Shown: in pieces, positions 54,536 to 62,964 of the stretch
How the letters are laid out: each line of letters opens with the position of its first letter
Position numbering within the stretch: position 1 is the stretch's first letter
Assembly (NCBI GenBank): GCA_009699245.1
Contig: WLOQ01000004.1
Location: 62,001-126,000 of the forward strand
DNA: 64,000 nt
Direction of reading: 5' to 3'
Source of the DNA: Actinomycetota bacterium
GTDB taxonomy: Bacteria > Actinomycetota > Thermoleophilia > Solirubrobacterales > Solirubrobacteraceae
Translations under genes and position numbers: made by a program
The notes under the pieces: model-generated
What the model saw: the letters and a program-made list of their open reading frames with translations, nothing else
What the model was told of the DNA's origin: nothing
The model's database searches: none

Positions 54536-57165
54536 GGCGGAGCCTCCTCGGACTCGATCCCATACCGCTCGATCGCCGCGCTCGCGGCCTCCCGCTCACC
54601 GAGAGCGGTCAGCGTGGCGAGGACGACGTGGTGGCGATCCACCTCGAAGAAGCTGCGCAGCGTGCGGCGCCAGTCGCTGCGGCCGAATCCATCGGTGCCG
54701 AGCGCGGTGAAGCTGCGCTCACCGACGAAGGGCTGGATCTGCTCGGGGAACGACCGCACGTAGTCGGTCGCTGCGACGACCGGCCCGGCCGCGCGCGCGT
54801 CGAGGACGCTGCGCACGTAGGACTCGCGCTCGGTCTCGCCCGGATGCAGGCGGCTCCAGCGCTCGGCCTCCAGGCCGTCGCGCCGCAGCTCCGTGAACGA
54901 CGTGGCGCTCCACACGTCCGCGATGATCCCGAAGTCCTCGGCCAGCAAGTCCGCGCCGGCCTCGACCTCGCGCAGAATCGCCCCGGATCCCATGAGCTGG
55001 ACGCGTGCCTGGGGCCCACCGTCGCGCAGGAGGTACATCCCGCGCAGGATCCCCTCCTCCGAGCCCTCGGCCATCCCGGGATGCGGGTAATTCTCGTTGA
55101 GCAGCGTGAGGTAGTAGAAGACATCCTCCTGCTCGAACACCATCCGCCGCAGGCCGTCGCGGATGATCACGGCGACCTCGTGGGCGTACGTCGGGTCATA
55201 GGAGACGCAGTTCGGGATCAGCCCGGACTGGATGTGGCTGTGGCCGTCCTCGTGCTGGAGGCCCTCGCCGTTGAGCGTCGTGCGCCCAGACGTGCCGCCG
55301 AGCAGGAAGCCGCGCGCGCGCGAGTCCCCGGCCGCCCACGCGAGGTCGCCGATGCGCTGAAACCCGAACATCGAGTAGTAGATGTAGAACGGGATCATCT
55401 GGATCGCGTGGTTCGTGTAGGCCGTGCCGGCCGCGATCCACGACGACATGGCACCGGCCTCGTTGATCCCCTCCTGGAGGATCTGGCCCGCCTTGTCCTC
55501 GCGGTAGAACATCAGCTGGTCGGCGTCCTCGGGGCGGTAGAGCTGCCCCACCTGGCTGAAAATGCCGAGCTGGCGGAACATGCCCTCCATGCCGAAGGTG
55601 CGCGACTCATCGGCGACGATCGGCACGATCCGCGGTCCGAGGTCCTTGTCGCGCAGCAGTGCGGCGAGGACCCGGACGAAGGCCATCGTCGTGGAGAGCT
55701 CGCGCTCACCGCTCGACTCGAGCTGGCCCTTGAAGGTCTCGAGCGGCGGGACGGGCAGCGGCTGCGCCTTGCAGCGACGCGCGGGGAGCGGGCCGCCGAG
55801 CGCGGCGCGGCGCTCGCGCATGTACTCCATCTCGGGGCTGTCGGGCGCCGGGCGGTAGTACTCGGCATTCTCGATCTGCTCCTCGGAGAGGTCGAGGTCG
55901 AACCGCTTGCCGAAGCTGCGCAGCGCCTCGACATTCATCTTCTTCTGCTGATGGGTGGAGTTCTGGCCTTCGCCGGCCTCCCCCATGCCGTAGCCCTTGA
56001 TCGTCTTGGCGAGGATCACGGTCGGCTTGCCGAGCGTCCGTGACGCCTCGGCGTAGGCCGCGTAGACCTTGTACGGGTCGTGCCCGCCGCGGTTGAGCGC
56101 CCAGATGTCGTCGTCGCTCATGTGCGCGACGCGCTCGAGCAGCTCGGGGTACTTCCCGAAGAAGTGCTCGCGCACGAACGCGCCGCTGCGCGCCTTGTAC
56201 GTCTGGTAGTCGCCGTCGACGGCTTCTTCCATCCTGCGTCGCAGGAGCCCGTCCTGATCGGCCTCGATGAGCGGATCCCAGCGCCGACCCCAGACGACCT
56301 TGATGACGTTCCAGCCGGACCCGCGGAATTCGGATTCGAGCTCCTGGATGATCTTGCCGTTGCCGCGCACCGGGCCATCGAGCCGCTGGAGGTTGCAGTT
56401 GACGACGAAGACGAGGTTGTCGAGGTGCTCGCGGCCGGCGAGCGAGATCGCGCCGAGGGATTCCGGCTCGTCCATCTCGCCGTCGCCCATGAAGGCCCAG
56501 ACCTTGCGACCGGCGGTGTCGGCGAGGTTGCGCCCCTGGAGGTACTTCATGAAACGCGCCTGGTAGATCGCCATCATCGGCCCGAGACCCATCGAGACGG
56601 TGGGGAACTGCCAGAAGTCCGGCATCAGCCAGGGGTGCGGATACGAGCTCAGGCCGCCGGGGACCGAGACTTCGCGGCGGAAGCCGTCGAGCTGCTCGGC
56701 CGTGATGCGGCCCTCGAGGAACGCGCGGGCGTAGACGCCGGGGGCCGAATGGCCTTGGAGGTAGACGAGGTCGCCGCCGTGATCTTCCGACGGGGCGTGC
56801 CAGAAGTGGTTGAAGCCTGTCTCGTACAGCGTGGCGATCGACTGGTAGCTCGCGATGTGGCCGCCGAGTTCCGACGACTCCTTGTTCGCGCGGATGACCA
56901 TGGCGATTGCGTTCCAGCGCAGTGCCGAGCGGAGCTTGCGCTCGAGCGCCGGGTCGCCCCCGAGCGGATCCTCAGCTCCGACCGGGATCGAGTTGACGTA
57001 CGGGGTATTGAACCCCGACTCGACGGGCGCGCCGGCGTGGCGGGCCTGCGCGATGAGCCCGTCGAGGAGCTGGGCGGCGCGCTCGGGGCCATCCTGGAGC
57101 AGGACGGCTTCGAGGGCCTCGACCCACTCAGCGGTCTCCTGCGGATCGATGTCGATGTCAGCCAT
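54523..57165 (-). CDS. aceE: Pyruvate dehydrogenase E1, homodimeric type
   Basis: An 880-residue thiamine-diphosphate enzyme that decarboxylates pyruvate and acetylates lipoyl-E2. Landmarks include ETAEWVEALEAVLLQDGPER at the N-terminus, FNHFWHAPSEDHGGDLVYLQ, the TPP motif VWAFMGDGEMDEPESLGAIS with NLVFVVNCNLQRLDGPVRGN, and KTIKGYGMGEAGEGQNSTHQ. PIVADESRTFGMEGMFRQLG is in the middle. C-terminal parts GTDGFGRSDWRRTLRSFFEV match the AceE family. Length agrees with the usual 890. The ATG overlaps the end of the GntR regulator gene by 8 bases, indicating the order gntR-aceE-aceF. Confidence 0.95.
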   Translation of the reverse strand: MADIDIDPQETAEWVEALEAVLLQDGPERAAQLLDGLIAQARHAGAPVESGFNTPYVNSIPVGAEDPLGGDPALERKLRSALRWNAIAMVIRANKESSELGGHIASYQSIATLYETGFNHFWHAPSEDHGGDLVYLQGHSAPGVYARAFLEGRITAEQLDGFRREVSVPGGLSSYPHPWLMPDFWQFPTVSMGLGPMMAIYQARFMKYLQGRNLADTAGRKVWAFMGDGEMDEPESLGAISLAGREHLDNLVFVVNCNLQRLDGPVRGNGKIIQELESEFRGSGWNVIKVVWGRRWDPLIEADQDGLLRRRMEEAVDGDYQTYKARSGAFVREHFFGKYPELLERVAHMSDDDIWALNRGGHDPYKVYAAYAEASRTLGKPTVILAKTIKGYGMGEAGEGQNSTHQQKKMNVEALRSFGKRFDLDLSEEQIENAEYYRPAPDSPEMEYMRERRAALGGPLPARRCKAQPLPVPPLETFKGQLESSGERELSTTMAFVRVLAALLRDKDLGPRIVPIVADESRTFGMEGMFRQLGIFSQVGQLYRPEDADQLMFYREDKAGQILQEGINEAGAMSSWIAAGTAYTNHAIQMIPFYIYYSMFGFQRIGDLAWAAGDSRARGFLLGGTSGRTTLNGEGLQHEDGHSHIQSGLIPNCVSYDPTYAHEVAVIIRDGLRRMVFEQEDVFYYLTLLNENYPHPGMAEGSEEGILRGMYLLRDGGPQARVQLMGSGAILREVEAGADLLAEDFGIIADVWSATSFTELRRDGLEAERWSRLHPGETERESYVRSVLDARAAGPVVAATDYVRSFPEQIQPFVGERSFTALGTDGFGRSDWRRTLRSFFEVDRHHVVLATLTALGEREAASAAIERYGIESEEAPPWQR

Positions 57166-57850
57166 GGTCTTCGAAGTACCCGGGGCGGTCGTGGCGGATC
57201 CCCGGCAGCTCGGAGAGGACCATCCGCAGGTGATGGCGGAGGGCCGCCTCCGCGGCGTCGGGGTTGGATGCGGCGATGGCGTCGACGACCTGCTCGTGCT
57301 CGTCGATCATCTGCGGGAGGTAGCGCGGCTGCGGCAGGCTCAGCCGGCGGATGCGATCAAGGTGGCCGTTGGCGCGCAGGGTGATCGTCCAGGCGACGCC
57401 GTGGCCGCTGAGCGCGCACAGCTCGGCATGGAGCTCGTCGTCGAGCTTGAGGAAGGCCTCCGGCGAGTCCACGGCGCGCTGACGCGCGATGATCGCGCGC
57501 AGACGGGCGACATCGGCCGCGTCCGCACGCTGGGCGGCGAGACGCACAGCGGCGCACTCGAGCGCCTCGCGGACGAACTGCGCGTCCATCACGGCGGCGA
57601 CGCTGATCGGCGTGACGAAGGTGCCGAGCTGGGGGACGATGTCGACGAGACGGTCATCGCGCAGACGCGCGAGGGCCTCGCGCACCGGGGTGCGGCTCAC
57701 CCCGAGCTGCGCGGCGAGTTCGTTCTCGGAAAGCCGCTGTCCCGGCTCGAACTCCGCGGCGACGATCGCGGCGCGCAGCGCGGCGTACACCTGCGACGGC
57801 GCAGACTCGGCGCGGGCACGGCGGACGCGAAGGAGAGGGGTGGTGGCCAC
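57158..57850 (-). CDS. GntR-family (FCD) regulator of the pyruvate dehydrogenase operon
   Basis: A 230-residue GntR regulator. The winged helix is residues 20-75: ALRAAIVAAEFEPGQRLSEN and ELAAQLGVSRTPVREALARL. The C-terminal FCD domain is a metal-binding all-helical domain that senses organic acids; LDDELHAELCALSGHG and EALRHHLRMVLSEL hold candidate histidine/aspartate ligands. It is first in the operon with aceE and aceF, like pdhR in E. coli, and pyruvate or lactate may be the signal (inference). GTG 57850 is preferred because the coding pattern begins there; an in-frame extension to 58045 is noise. Confidence 0.9.
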   Translation of the reverse strand: MATTPLLRVRRARAESAPSQVYAALRAAIVAAEFEPGQRLSENELAAQLGVSRTPVREALARLRDDRLVDIVPQLGTFVTPISVAAVMDAQFVREALECAAVRLAAQRADAADVARLRAIIARQRAVDSPEAFLKLDDELHAELCALSGHGVAWTITLRANGHLDRIRRLSLPQPRYLPQMIDEHEQVVDAIAASNPDAAEAALRHHLRMVLSELPGIRHDRPGYFEDHG

Positions 57851-57862
57851 GGCACTCGGATA

Positions 57863-57889
57863 CTTGCATACAAGCGGGTCTGATGCAAG
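57863..57889. promoter_or_regulatory. Candidate GntR operator
   Basis: CTTGCATACAAG at 57863-57874 has complementary CTTG/CAAG arms, and the CTTGCAT half recurs inverted as ATGCAAG at 57883-57889. It lies between the divergent regulator and oxidoreductase genes and resembles the TTGTATACAA type of FCD-GntR sites. Confidence 0.45.
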
Positions 57890-57898
57890 GCCCACACC

Positions 57899-57904
57899 TA
57901 CACT
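57899..57904 (+). promoter_or_regulatory. -10 box of the luciferase-like gene, leaderless
   Basis: TACACT followed by 6 nt and ATG 57911. Confidence 0.45.
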
Positions 57905-57910
57905 TGCCGC

Positions 57911-58957
57911 ATGGAGTTCGGCCTCGCGACATTCGGCGACGTCCACCCCGGGGTCAGCCCCGAGCAGCGGATGCGCAATCTGCTCGAAGAGATCGAGCTC
58001 GCCGACGAGCTCGGCCTCGATGTGTTCGCCATCGGCGAGCATCACCGCGAGGACTACCTCGTCTCCGCGCCGGCCGTCGTCCTCGGCGCTGCGGCGGTGC
58101 GCACGCAGCGCATCCGGCTGTCGAGCGCCGTCACCGTCCTCTCCTCCGACGACCCGGTGCGCGTCTTCCAGCAGTTCGCGACCGTCGACCTGCTCTCCGG
58201 CGGCCGCGCCGAGATCATGGCCGGGCGCGGCTCATTCACCGAATCGTTCCCGCTCTTCGGCTTCGATCTCGCCGACTACGACGCCCTCTACGCCGAGAAG
58301 CTCGATCTGCTGCTGCAGCTCCGCGACCAGGTCGAGGTCACCTGGTCCGGTCGCCTGCGCGCGCCGCTCGACCACGCCCCGATCCATCCGCGTCCGGTCC
58401 AGCATCCCCTCCCCGTCTGGGTGGCCGTCGGCGGCGCACCCGCCTCGGTCGAGCGGGCGGGCACGCTCGGCCTGCCGTTGACCATCGCGATCATCGGCGG
58501 CCAGCCGGAGCGTTTCGCGCCGCTGATCCGCCTCTACCGCGAGGCAGGTGCCGCCGCTGGCCACGATCCGGCGAACCTCAAGGTGGCGATCAACACCCAC
58601 ACCTTCGTCGCGCCGACGCTGTCCGATGCCCACCAGGCATTCGCGCGGCCCTACCTCGAGATGATGAACCGCATCGGCGCTGAGCGCGGCTGGCCGCCTG
58701 CGGGCGTGCGGGAGTACCAGGAGCTCGCCTCGCCGCGCGGCGCACTGACGATCGGCTCCCCTGAGCAGGTCGCGGAGAACATCCTCTTCCACCATCGGCT
58801 CTTCGGCCACGACCGCTACCTCGGCCACATGAGCCTCGGCGCCGTTGAGCATCGCGACGTGCTGCGCTCCATGGAGCTCTTCGGGACGCAGGTCGTCCCG
58901 CTCGTGCGCGCGGAACTCGCGCGCGAGGTCACCACGTCGGGCAGACCTCCGGCGTGA
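57911..58957 (+). CDS. LLM-class flavin-dependent oxidoreductase
   Basis: A 348-residue luciferase-like (TIM-barrel) oxidoreductase using FMN or F420. Visible: [20 protein letters not shown], the conserved [40 protein letters not shown], and [20 protein letters not shown] in the C-terminal half. Members oxidise or monooxygenate varied substrates. It diverges from the GntR/PDH operon and shares the candidate operator region. Its end overlaps the tail of the convergent hydrolase gene by 29 bases. Confidence 0.9.
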   Translation: MEFGLATFGDVHPGVSPEQRMRNLLEEIELADELGLDVFAIGEHHREDYLVSAPAVVLGAAAVRTQRIRLSSAVTVLSSDDPVRVFQQFATVDLLSGGRAEIMAGRGSFTESFPLFGFDLADYDALYAEKLDLLLQLRDQVEVTWSGRLRAPLDHAPIHPRPVQHPLPVWVAVGGAPASVERAGTLGLPLTIAIIGGQPERFAPLIRLYREAGAAAGHDPANLKVAINTHTFVAPTLSDAHQAFARPYLEMMNRIGAERGWPPAGVREYQELASPRGALTIGSPEQVAENILFHHRLFGHDRYLGHMSLGAVEHRDVLRSMELFGTQVVPLVRAELAREVTTSGRPPA

Positions 58958-59531
58958 GCTTTCGGCGGCTCGGCGAGGCGAGCCGCGCAAGGATCGAGGC
59001 TGTGTGGGCCTGCGCCCAGAGGAAGGTCGCCCCGTCCAGCGTGTGCCCGCCCGGGCCGCTGCAGAGCACCGCCCGCGGCCAGCGAGCGACGAGCCGGCGG
59101 CTCTGGGCGTCGGCGCCGACCAGGTCGCTGCGCCCGTGCAGGATCATCAGGGGCGACGATCGCCCTCGGGCCCAGGTGATCGGAGAGAGGCGGCGCAGCG
59201 TCGGAGCGAATGGCACGCGGTAGTCGCGGAAGAACAGCCAGGCGCCGGGCCAGCCGAGAAGATCGCTCACCGGCGCCCAGGCGACGGCGCCTGCCACCAT
59301 GCCGCGCGCGGCGAGGAGCGGGTACTCCACATTGACCACCGCAAATCCCCGACGAGCGAGGGTGCGGGCGACCGAGCGGGTCGCCTGGGGGGACCCGAGG
59401 ACGAATCCGCCGCCATGGAAGACGAGCACGGTCGCGGACGCTCGCCGTGGACCGCTGTGCTCGTCGGCGCGACGCGCCGAGGAGACGGCGACGAGGAGCA
59501 CCATGCAGGTTGCGGCGAGGAGGCGAAGCAC
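58929..59531 (-). pseudogene. Alpha/beta hydrolase lacking the nucleophile region
   Basis: A 200-residue exported protein similar to acetyl-xylan-esterase/lipase-type alpha/beta hydrolases. A signal peptide (residues 1-19) is followed by the oxyanion motif VLVFHGGGFVLGSP, RRGFAVVNVEYPL, then directly LAARGMVAGAVAWAPVSDLL. Normal family members have about 35 residues between EYPL and LAARG that contain the GxSxG nucleophile; these are missing. The acid (MILHGRSDLVGAD) and histidine (GPGGHTLDGATF) are kept. The gene probably suffered an in-frame deletion and is inactive, though it may still fold. The 3' end overlaps the luciferase-like gene by 29 bases. Confidence 0.7.
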
Positions 59532-59610
59532 CGTGTGGCAGCGGTACCCAGCTCAGCACCTCACCACCCACCAAGACCGTCCGCACCACCGTCAAGTAGC
59601 CGCTGGAACG

Positions 59611-59651
59611 ACGATGGCCCGCCCGCAGCGCATGCGGACGGGCCATCGTTA
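59611..59651 (-). terminator. Terminator of tRNA-Pro (CGG)
   Basis: ACGATGGCCCG and CGGGCCATCGT form an 11-bp stem around a 19-nt loop containing CGCATGCG, directly after the tRNA 3' end. Confidence 0.65.
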
Positions 59652-59725
59652 TCGGGGCGCTCGGATTCGAACCGAGGACCTCACCGACCCGAACGGTGCG
59701 CGCTACCAGGCTGCGCCACGCCCCG
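59652..59725 (-). tRNA. tRNA-Pro (CGG)
   Basis: A 74-nt cloverleaf beginning CGGGGCGTGGCGCAGCCTGG. The anticodon arm CACCG-TTCGGGT-CGGTG gives CGG (codon CCG), and the T arm has GGTTCGAATCC. A terminator follows the 3' end. The remaining gap between the hydrolase and Nif3-like genes (59532-59795) holds no other gene. Confidence 0.95.
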
Positions 59726-59782
59726 AGGTCGGCGTCAGTATGGCACGGCGCGGCGTGACGACCCATCGCCGCGGCCGTGCGG

Positions 59783-59788
59783 TAGCGT
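59783..59788 (+). promoter_or_regulatory. -10 box of the Nif3-like gene, leaderless
   Basis: TAGCGT followed by 7 nt and GTG 59796. Confidence 0.45.
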
Positions 59789-59795
59789 CGCCGAC

Positions 59796-60548
59796 GTGGC
59801 CCAGCTGACCGAGATGATCTCCGAGCTCGACCGCCTGCTCGAGCCCGAGCGCTTCGAGGACTATGCGCCCAACGGGCTGCAGGTACCCGGGCGCGAGGAG
59901 GTCGCGACCGTCGTCACCGGCGTGTCGGCCAGCGCTGAGCTCTTCGAGCGCGCGCTCGCGGAGGGCGCCGACCTCATCCTCGTCCACCACGGGCTCTTCT
60001 GGCGCGGGGCGCCGCAGGCGCTCGATCGTCCCGCCGCGCGGCGCCTGCGTCTCCTGCTCGAGGCCGACTGTTCGCTCGCCGCCTACCACCTGCCCCTCGA
60101 CGGCGACCAGGAACTCGGCAACAACGCCCTGCTCGCGCAGGCCCTTGGCGCCACGTCGTGGGAGCCGTTCGCGGGCGGGATCGGCGTCGCCGCCACGTTC
60201 CCCGATCAGGGCATCACGCCGCAGGAGCTGATCGACCGAACCCGTGCGGCCACCGGCGGCCGAGAGCCGCTCGCGTTCACCGTCGGTCCTGAGCATGTGC
60301 GCAGGATCGGCATCGTCTCCGGCGCTGCTGCGGGCCACCTCGGCGAGGCGATCGAGGCCGGCCTCGACGCCTTCCTCACCGGCGAGCCGGCCGAGCGCGT
60401 GATGCACCAGGCGCGGGAGGCCGGCATCCACTTCCTCGCTGCGGGCCACTATGCGACCGAGACCCTCGGCGTTCAGGCGCTCGGCAACCACCTGGCCGCG
60501 CACTTCGGGATAGAGCACCGCTTCATCGACGTGCCGAATCCCATCTAG
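59796..60548 (+). CDS. Nif3-like dinuclear metal-centre protein (GTP cyclohydrolase I type 2 family)
   Basis: A 250-residue Nif3/YbgI family protein. The pattern includes LVHHGLFWRGAP (metal-binding histidines), LDGDQELGNNALLAQALGA, IGIVSGAAAGHLGEAIEAGL, DAFLTGEPAERVMHQAREAG and LAAGHYATETLGVQALGNHL with the later histidines and glutamate. The molecular function of the family is uncertain despite its name. GTG 59796 starts the protein; a much longer frame upstream is antisense noise. A short form of the family (no PII-like insert) is indicated by the length. Confidence 0.9.
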   Translation: MAQLTEMISELDRLLEPERFEDYAPNGLQVPGREEVATVVTGVSASAELFERALAEGADLILVHHGLFWRGAPQALDRPAARRLRLLLEADCSLAAYHLPLDGDQELGNNALLAQALGATSWEPFAGGIGVAATFPDQGITPQELIDRTRAATGGREPLAFTVGPEHVRRIGIVSGAAAGHLGEAIEAGLDAFLTGEPAERVMHQAREAGIHFLAAGHYATETLGVQALGNHLAAHFGIEHRFIDVPNPI

Positions 60549-60638
60549 CACTGGCACCTTGCTCGTACCCCGAAAAACCCACTCGACCCAGGCGCGCTCA
60601 TAGACTCGCGCGGCCCGCGACGGATGAGAGAGGACTTC

Positions 60639-62462
60639 ATGGAAGCCAGCATCACCCCGACCACCGGATCACAGACCATCGCCGACCTCATGGCGATCGC
60701 GGCCGAGCGCTACGGCGACACGGCGCTCGTGCGACGCAAGTCTGGTGACGACTGGGTGGACGTGACCTTCCGCGAGGCGGGCACCATCGTCTCGGAGATC
60801 GCTCGCGGCCTGATCGACCTCGGCCTCGAGCCCGGTGAGCGTGTCTCGCTGCTCGCCGACACGCGGCCCGAGTGGACGTTCTGCTCGTTCGCCATCAGTG
60901 GGGCCGGCGGCGTCGTCGTCCCGATCTACCCGACGAACTCACCGAAGGAGTGCGAGTGGGTCGCCGGCGACTCGGGGTCGGTCGGCATCGTCGTCGAGAA
61001 CGCCGATCAACTCGCAAAGATCGAGGCGGTGCGGGCGTCGCTCCCGCAGCTGCGCTTCATCGTCGTCATGGAGGGCACCGCATCCGGCGAGGGGATCGTC
61101 CTCCTCGACGACCTGCGTGCCGCGGGGCGCGCGCGTGACGAGCGCGAGTACCGGGAGCGTCACGAAGCGGTCTCCGGCGACGATCCCTACACGTTCATCT
61201 ACACCTCCGGCACGACAGGGCCGCCGAAGGGCTGCGTCCTGCTGCACCGCAACTACCGCGCCGTCATCGACATGGTCGGCAAGCGCCAGATGCTCATGGG
61301 CGGCGGTGACGCCGTCTACCTCTTCCTGCCGCTCGCTCACGCCTTCGCGCTGCTCATCCAGCTCACCTCGGTGGACACCGGCACGACGATCGCCTACTAC
61401 GGCGGCGACACCAAGCAGATCATCCCCGAGGTGATGGCCGTCAAGCCGACGTACCTGCCGTCGGTGCCACGCATCTTCGAGAAGCTCTACACGCTCGCTC
61501 AGGGCCAGATCCCCCCGCCGGTGATCGCCGCGATCTCCGAGCTCGGCGGCCGCATTCATGACCTCCAGACCGCGGGCGAGCCGGTTCCGGACGATCTGAT
61601 GGAGCGCTGGAACACTCCGATCGAAGGTGATGAACAGGGCCGGTCGCTGGCCGCGATCGCGCACTTCGTGCAGAGCCTCTTCGGCGGCCGACTCGAGCAG
61701 GCCGTCACCGGCGCTGCGCCGATCGCATCGGAGATCCTGCGCTTTTTCTGGGGTGCAGGCATCCCCGTCATGGAGGGCTACGGCATGACGGAGACCGCGA
61801 CGGTCGCGACGACATCGAGCCCCGAGTTCCACAAGTTCGGCACCGTCGGGCGCCCGCTCCCGGGCGTCGAGGTGAAGAGCGCCGCTGATGGCGAGCTCCT
61901 CATCAAGGGGGCGAACATCTTCAGCGGGTATCACAACAACGCAGATGCGAGCTTCGGCGCGGTGGTCGATGGCTGGCTGCACACCGGCGACCTCGGCTCG
62001 GTCGACGCGGACGGCTTCGTCTCGATCACCGGCCGCAAGAAGGACATCATCATCACCGCGGGGGGCAAGAACATCACGCCCGCCAACCTTGAGAACGACC
62101 TCAAGCAGACGCGCTACATCAGCCAGGCGGTCCTCTACGGCGATCGTCGGCCCTACCCGGTGCTGCTCATCACGCTCGACGAGGAAGAGATCGTCCCCTG
62201 GGCGACGACCGCCGCCGACCCGCCGATCGAGGACACGTCGATCGCGACGCTCAGCACGCACCCGCAGGTCATCGCGCTGATCCAGGACGAGGTCGATCGC
62301 GCCAACGCGCACTACGCCCAGGTGGAGCAGGCGAAGCGCTTCTTCCTGCTCGATCACGACCTCAGCCAAGAGACCGGAGAGCTGACCCCGACGCTCAAGG
62401 TCAAGCGCAACGTCGTCAACGAGAAGTACGCGCAGCTCTTCAACGCGCTCTACGAGGACTGA
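60639..62462 (+). CDS. AMP-dependent long-chain acyl-CoA ligase
   Basis: A 607-residue ligase of the FadD/long-chain acyl-CoA synthetase group that activates fatty acids. Features: YTFIYTSGTTGPPKGCVLLH (AMP-binding), MEGYGMTETATVATTSSPEF, GELLIKGANIFSGYHNNADA, WLHTGDLGSVDADGFVSITG and GRKKDIIITAGGKNITPANL, with the C-terminal TPTLKVKRNVV catalytic lysine. ATG 60639 follows GAGAGGA by 5 nt; ATG 60624 is an alternative adding five residues. The beta-oxidation and carboxylase operons nearby give metabolic context. TAGACT at 60601-60606 is a candidate -10. Confidence 0.93.
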   Translation: MEASITPTTGSQTIADLMAIAAERYGDTALVRRKSGDDWVDVTFREAGTIVSEIARGLIDLGLEPGERVSLLADTRPEWTFCSFAISGAGGVVVPIYPTNSPKECEWVAGDSGSVGIVVENADQLAKIEAVRASLPQLRFIVVMEGTASGEGIVLLDDLRAAGRARDEREYRERHEAVSGDDPYTFIYTSGTTGPPKGCVLLHRNYRAVIDMVGKRQMLMGGGDAVYLFLPLAHAFALLIQLTSVDTGTTIAYYGGDTKQIIPEVMAVKPTYLPSVPRIFEKLYTLAQGQIPPPVIAAISELGGRIHDLQTAGEPVPDDLMERWNTPIEGDEQGRSLAAIAHFVQSLFGGRLEQAVTGAAPIASEILRFFWGAGIPVMEGYGMTETATVATTSSPEFHKFGTVGRPLPGVEVKSAADGELLIKGANIFSGYHNNADASFGAVVDGWLHTGDLGSVDADGFVSITGRKKDIIITAGGKNITPANLENDLKQTRYISQAVLYGDRRPYPVLLITLDEEEIVPWATTAADPPIEDTSIATLSTHPQVIALIQDEVDRANAHYAQVEQAKRFFLLDHDLSQETGELTPTLKVKRNVVNEKYAQLFNALYED

Positions 62463-62471
62463 CCGGACGCG

Positions 62472-62477
62472 TACCCT
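62472..62477 (+). promoter_or_regulatory. -10 box of the membrane-protein gene, leaderless
   Basis: TACCCT followed by 7 nt and GTG 62485. Confidence 0.4.
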
Positions 62478-62484
62478 GCGGGGT

Positions 62485-62961
62485 GTGCGGACGGATCCCA
62501 CCGACAACGGGGGCCTCTTCGTCGGCCGGCGGCCGGGGACCGGCCCGCTGCGGCTGCGCGAGGACCCGGGCGAGCGTGACCCGCGCAGTCTCCGCCGCGA
62601 CGCCCTGTTTGCGTACGTCCTGCTCGCCCTGATGGTGGTCGTGAATCTGCTCTTCTGGGGGCCGATCCCGCTCGGTTGGCTGTGGATCGTCGCGCACATC
62701 GGATTCCTCGCCGAGCGGACATTCCTTGCGGTCATTGTCGCGTTCGCGGCCATCCTCATGACGCTCGTCGTCGCCCTGTCTGTGCTCAAGCGCCTCGATC
62801 ACGCCTGGATCCTCGTGCGCCGCGCCGCCGGCATCGACCAGCGCCAGGGCGCAATCGGGCGCATCTTCGCGTACACCGCGCTGGTCGGCGTCAGCCTCTT
62901 CGGACTCTGGATGATTCTCGGCGGCGGCCTCGCCGACTCGCTCAACCCCAGCTCCCCCTGA
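62485..62961 (+). CDS. Hypothetical three-helix membrane protein
   Basis: A 158-residue protein. The N-terminal 40 residues are polar (GGLFVGRRPGTGPLRLREDP). Hydrophobic segments then lie at about 41-60 (ALFAYVLLALMVVVNLLFW), 65-100 and 128-148 (FAYTALVGVSLFGLWMILGG). I do not recognise a family. It is 22 nt past the acyl-CoA ligase and 3 nt before the aminotransferase, so it may share a transcript with the latter. The leaderless start at GTG 62485 fits the local promoter pattern. Confidence 0.6.
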   Translation: MRTDPTDNGGLFVGRRPGTGPLRLREDPGERDPRSLRRDALFAYVLLALMVVVNLLFWGPIPLGWLWIVAHIGFLAERTFLAVIVAFAAILMTLVVALSVLKRLDHAWILVRRAAGIDQRQGAIGRIFAYTALVGVSLFGLWMILGGGLADSLNPSSP

Positions 62962-62964
62962 CGG

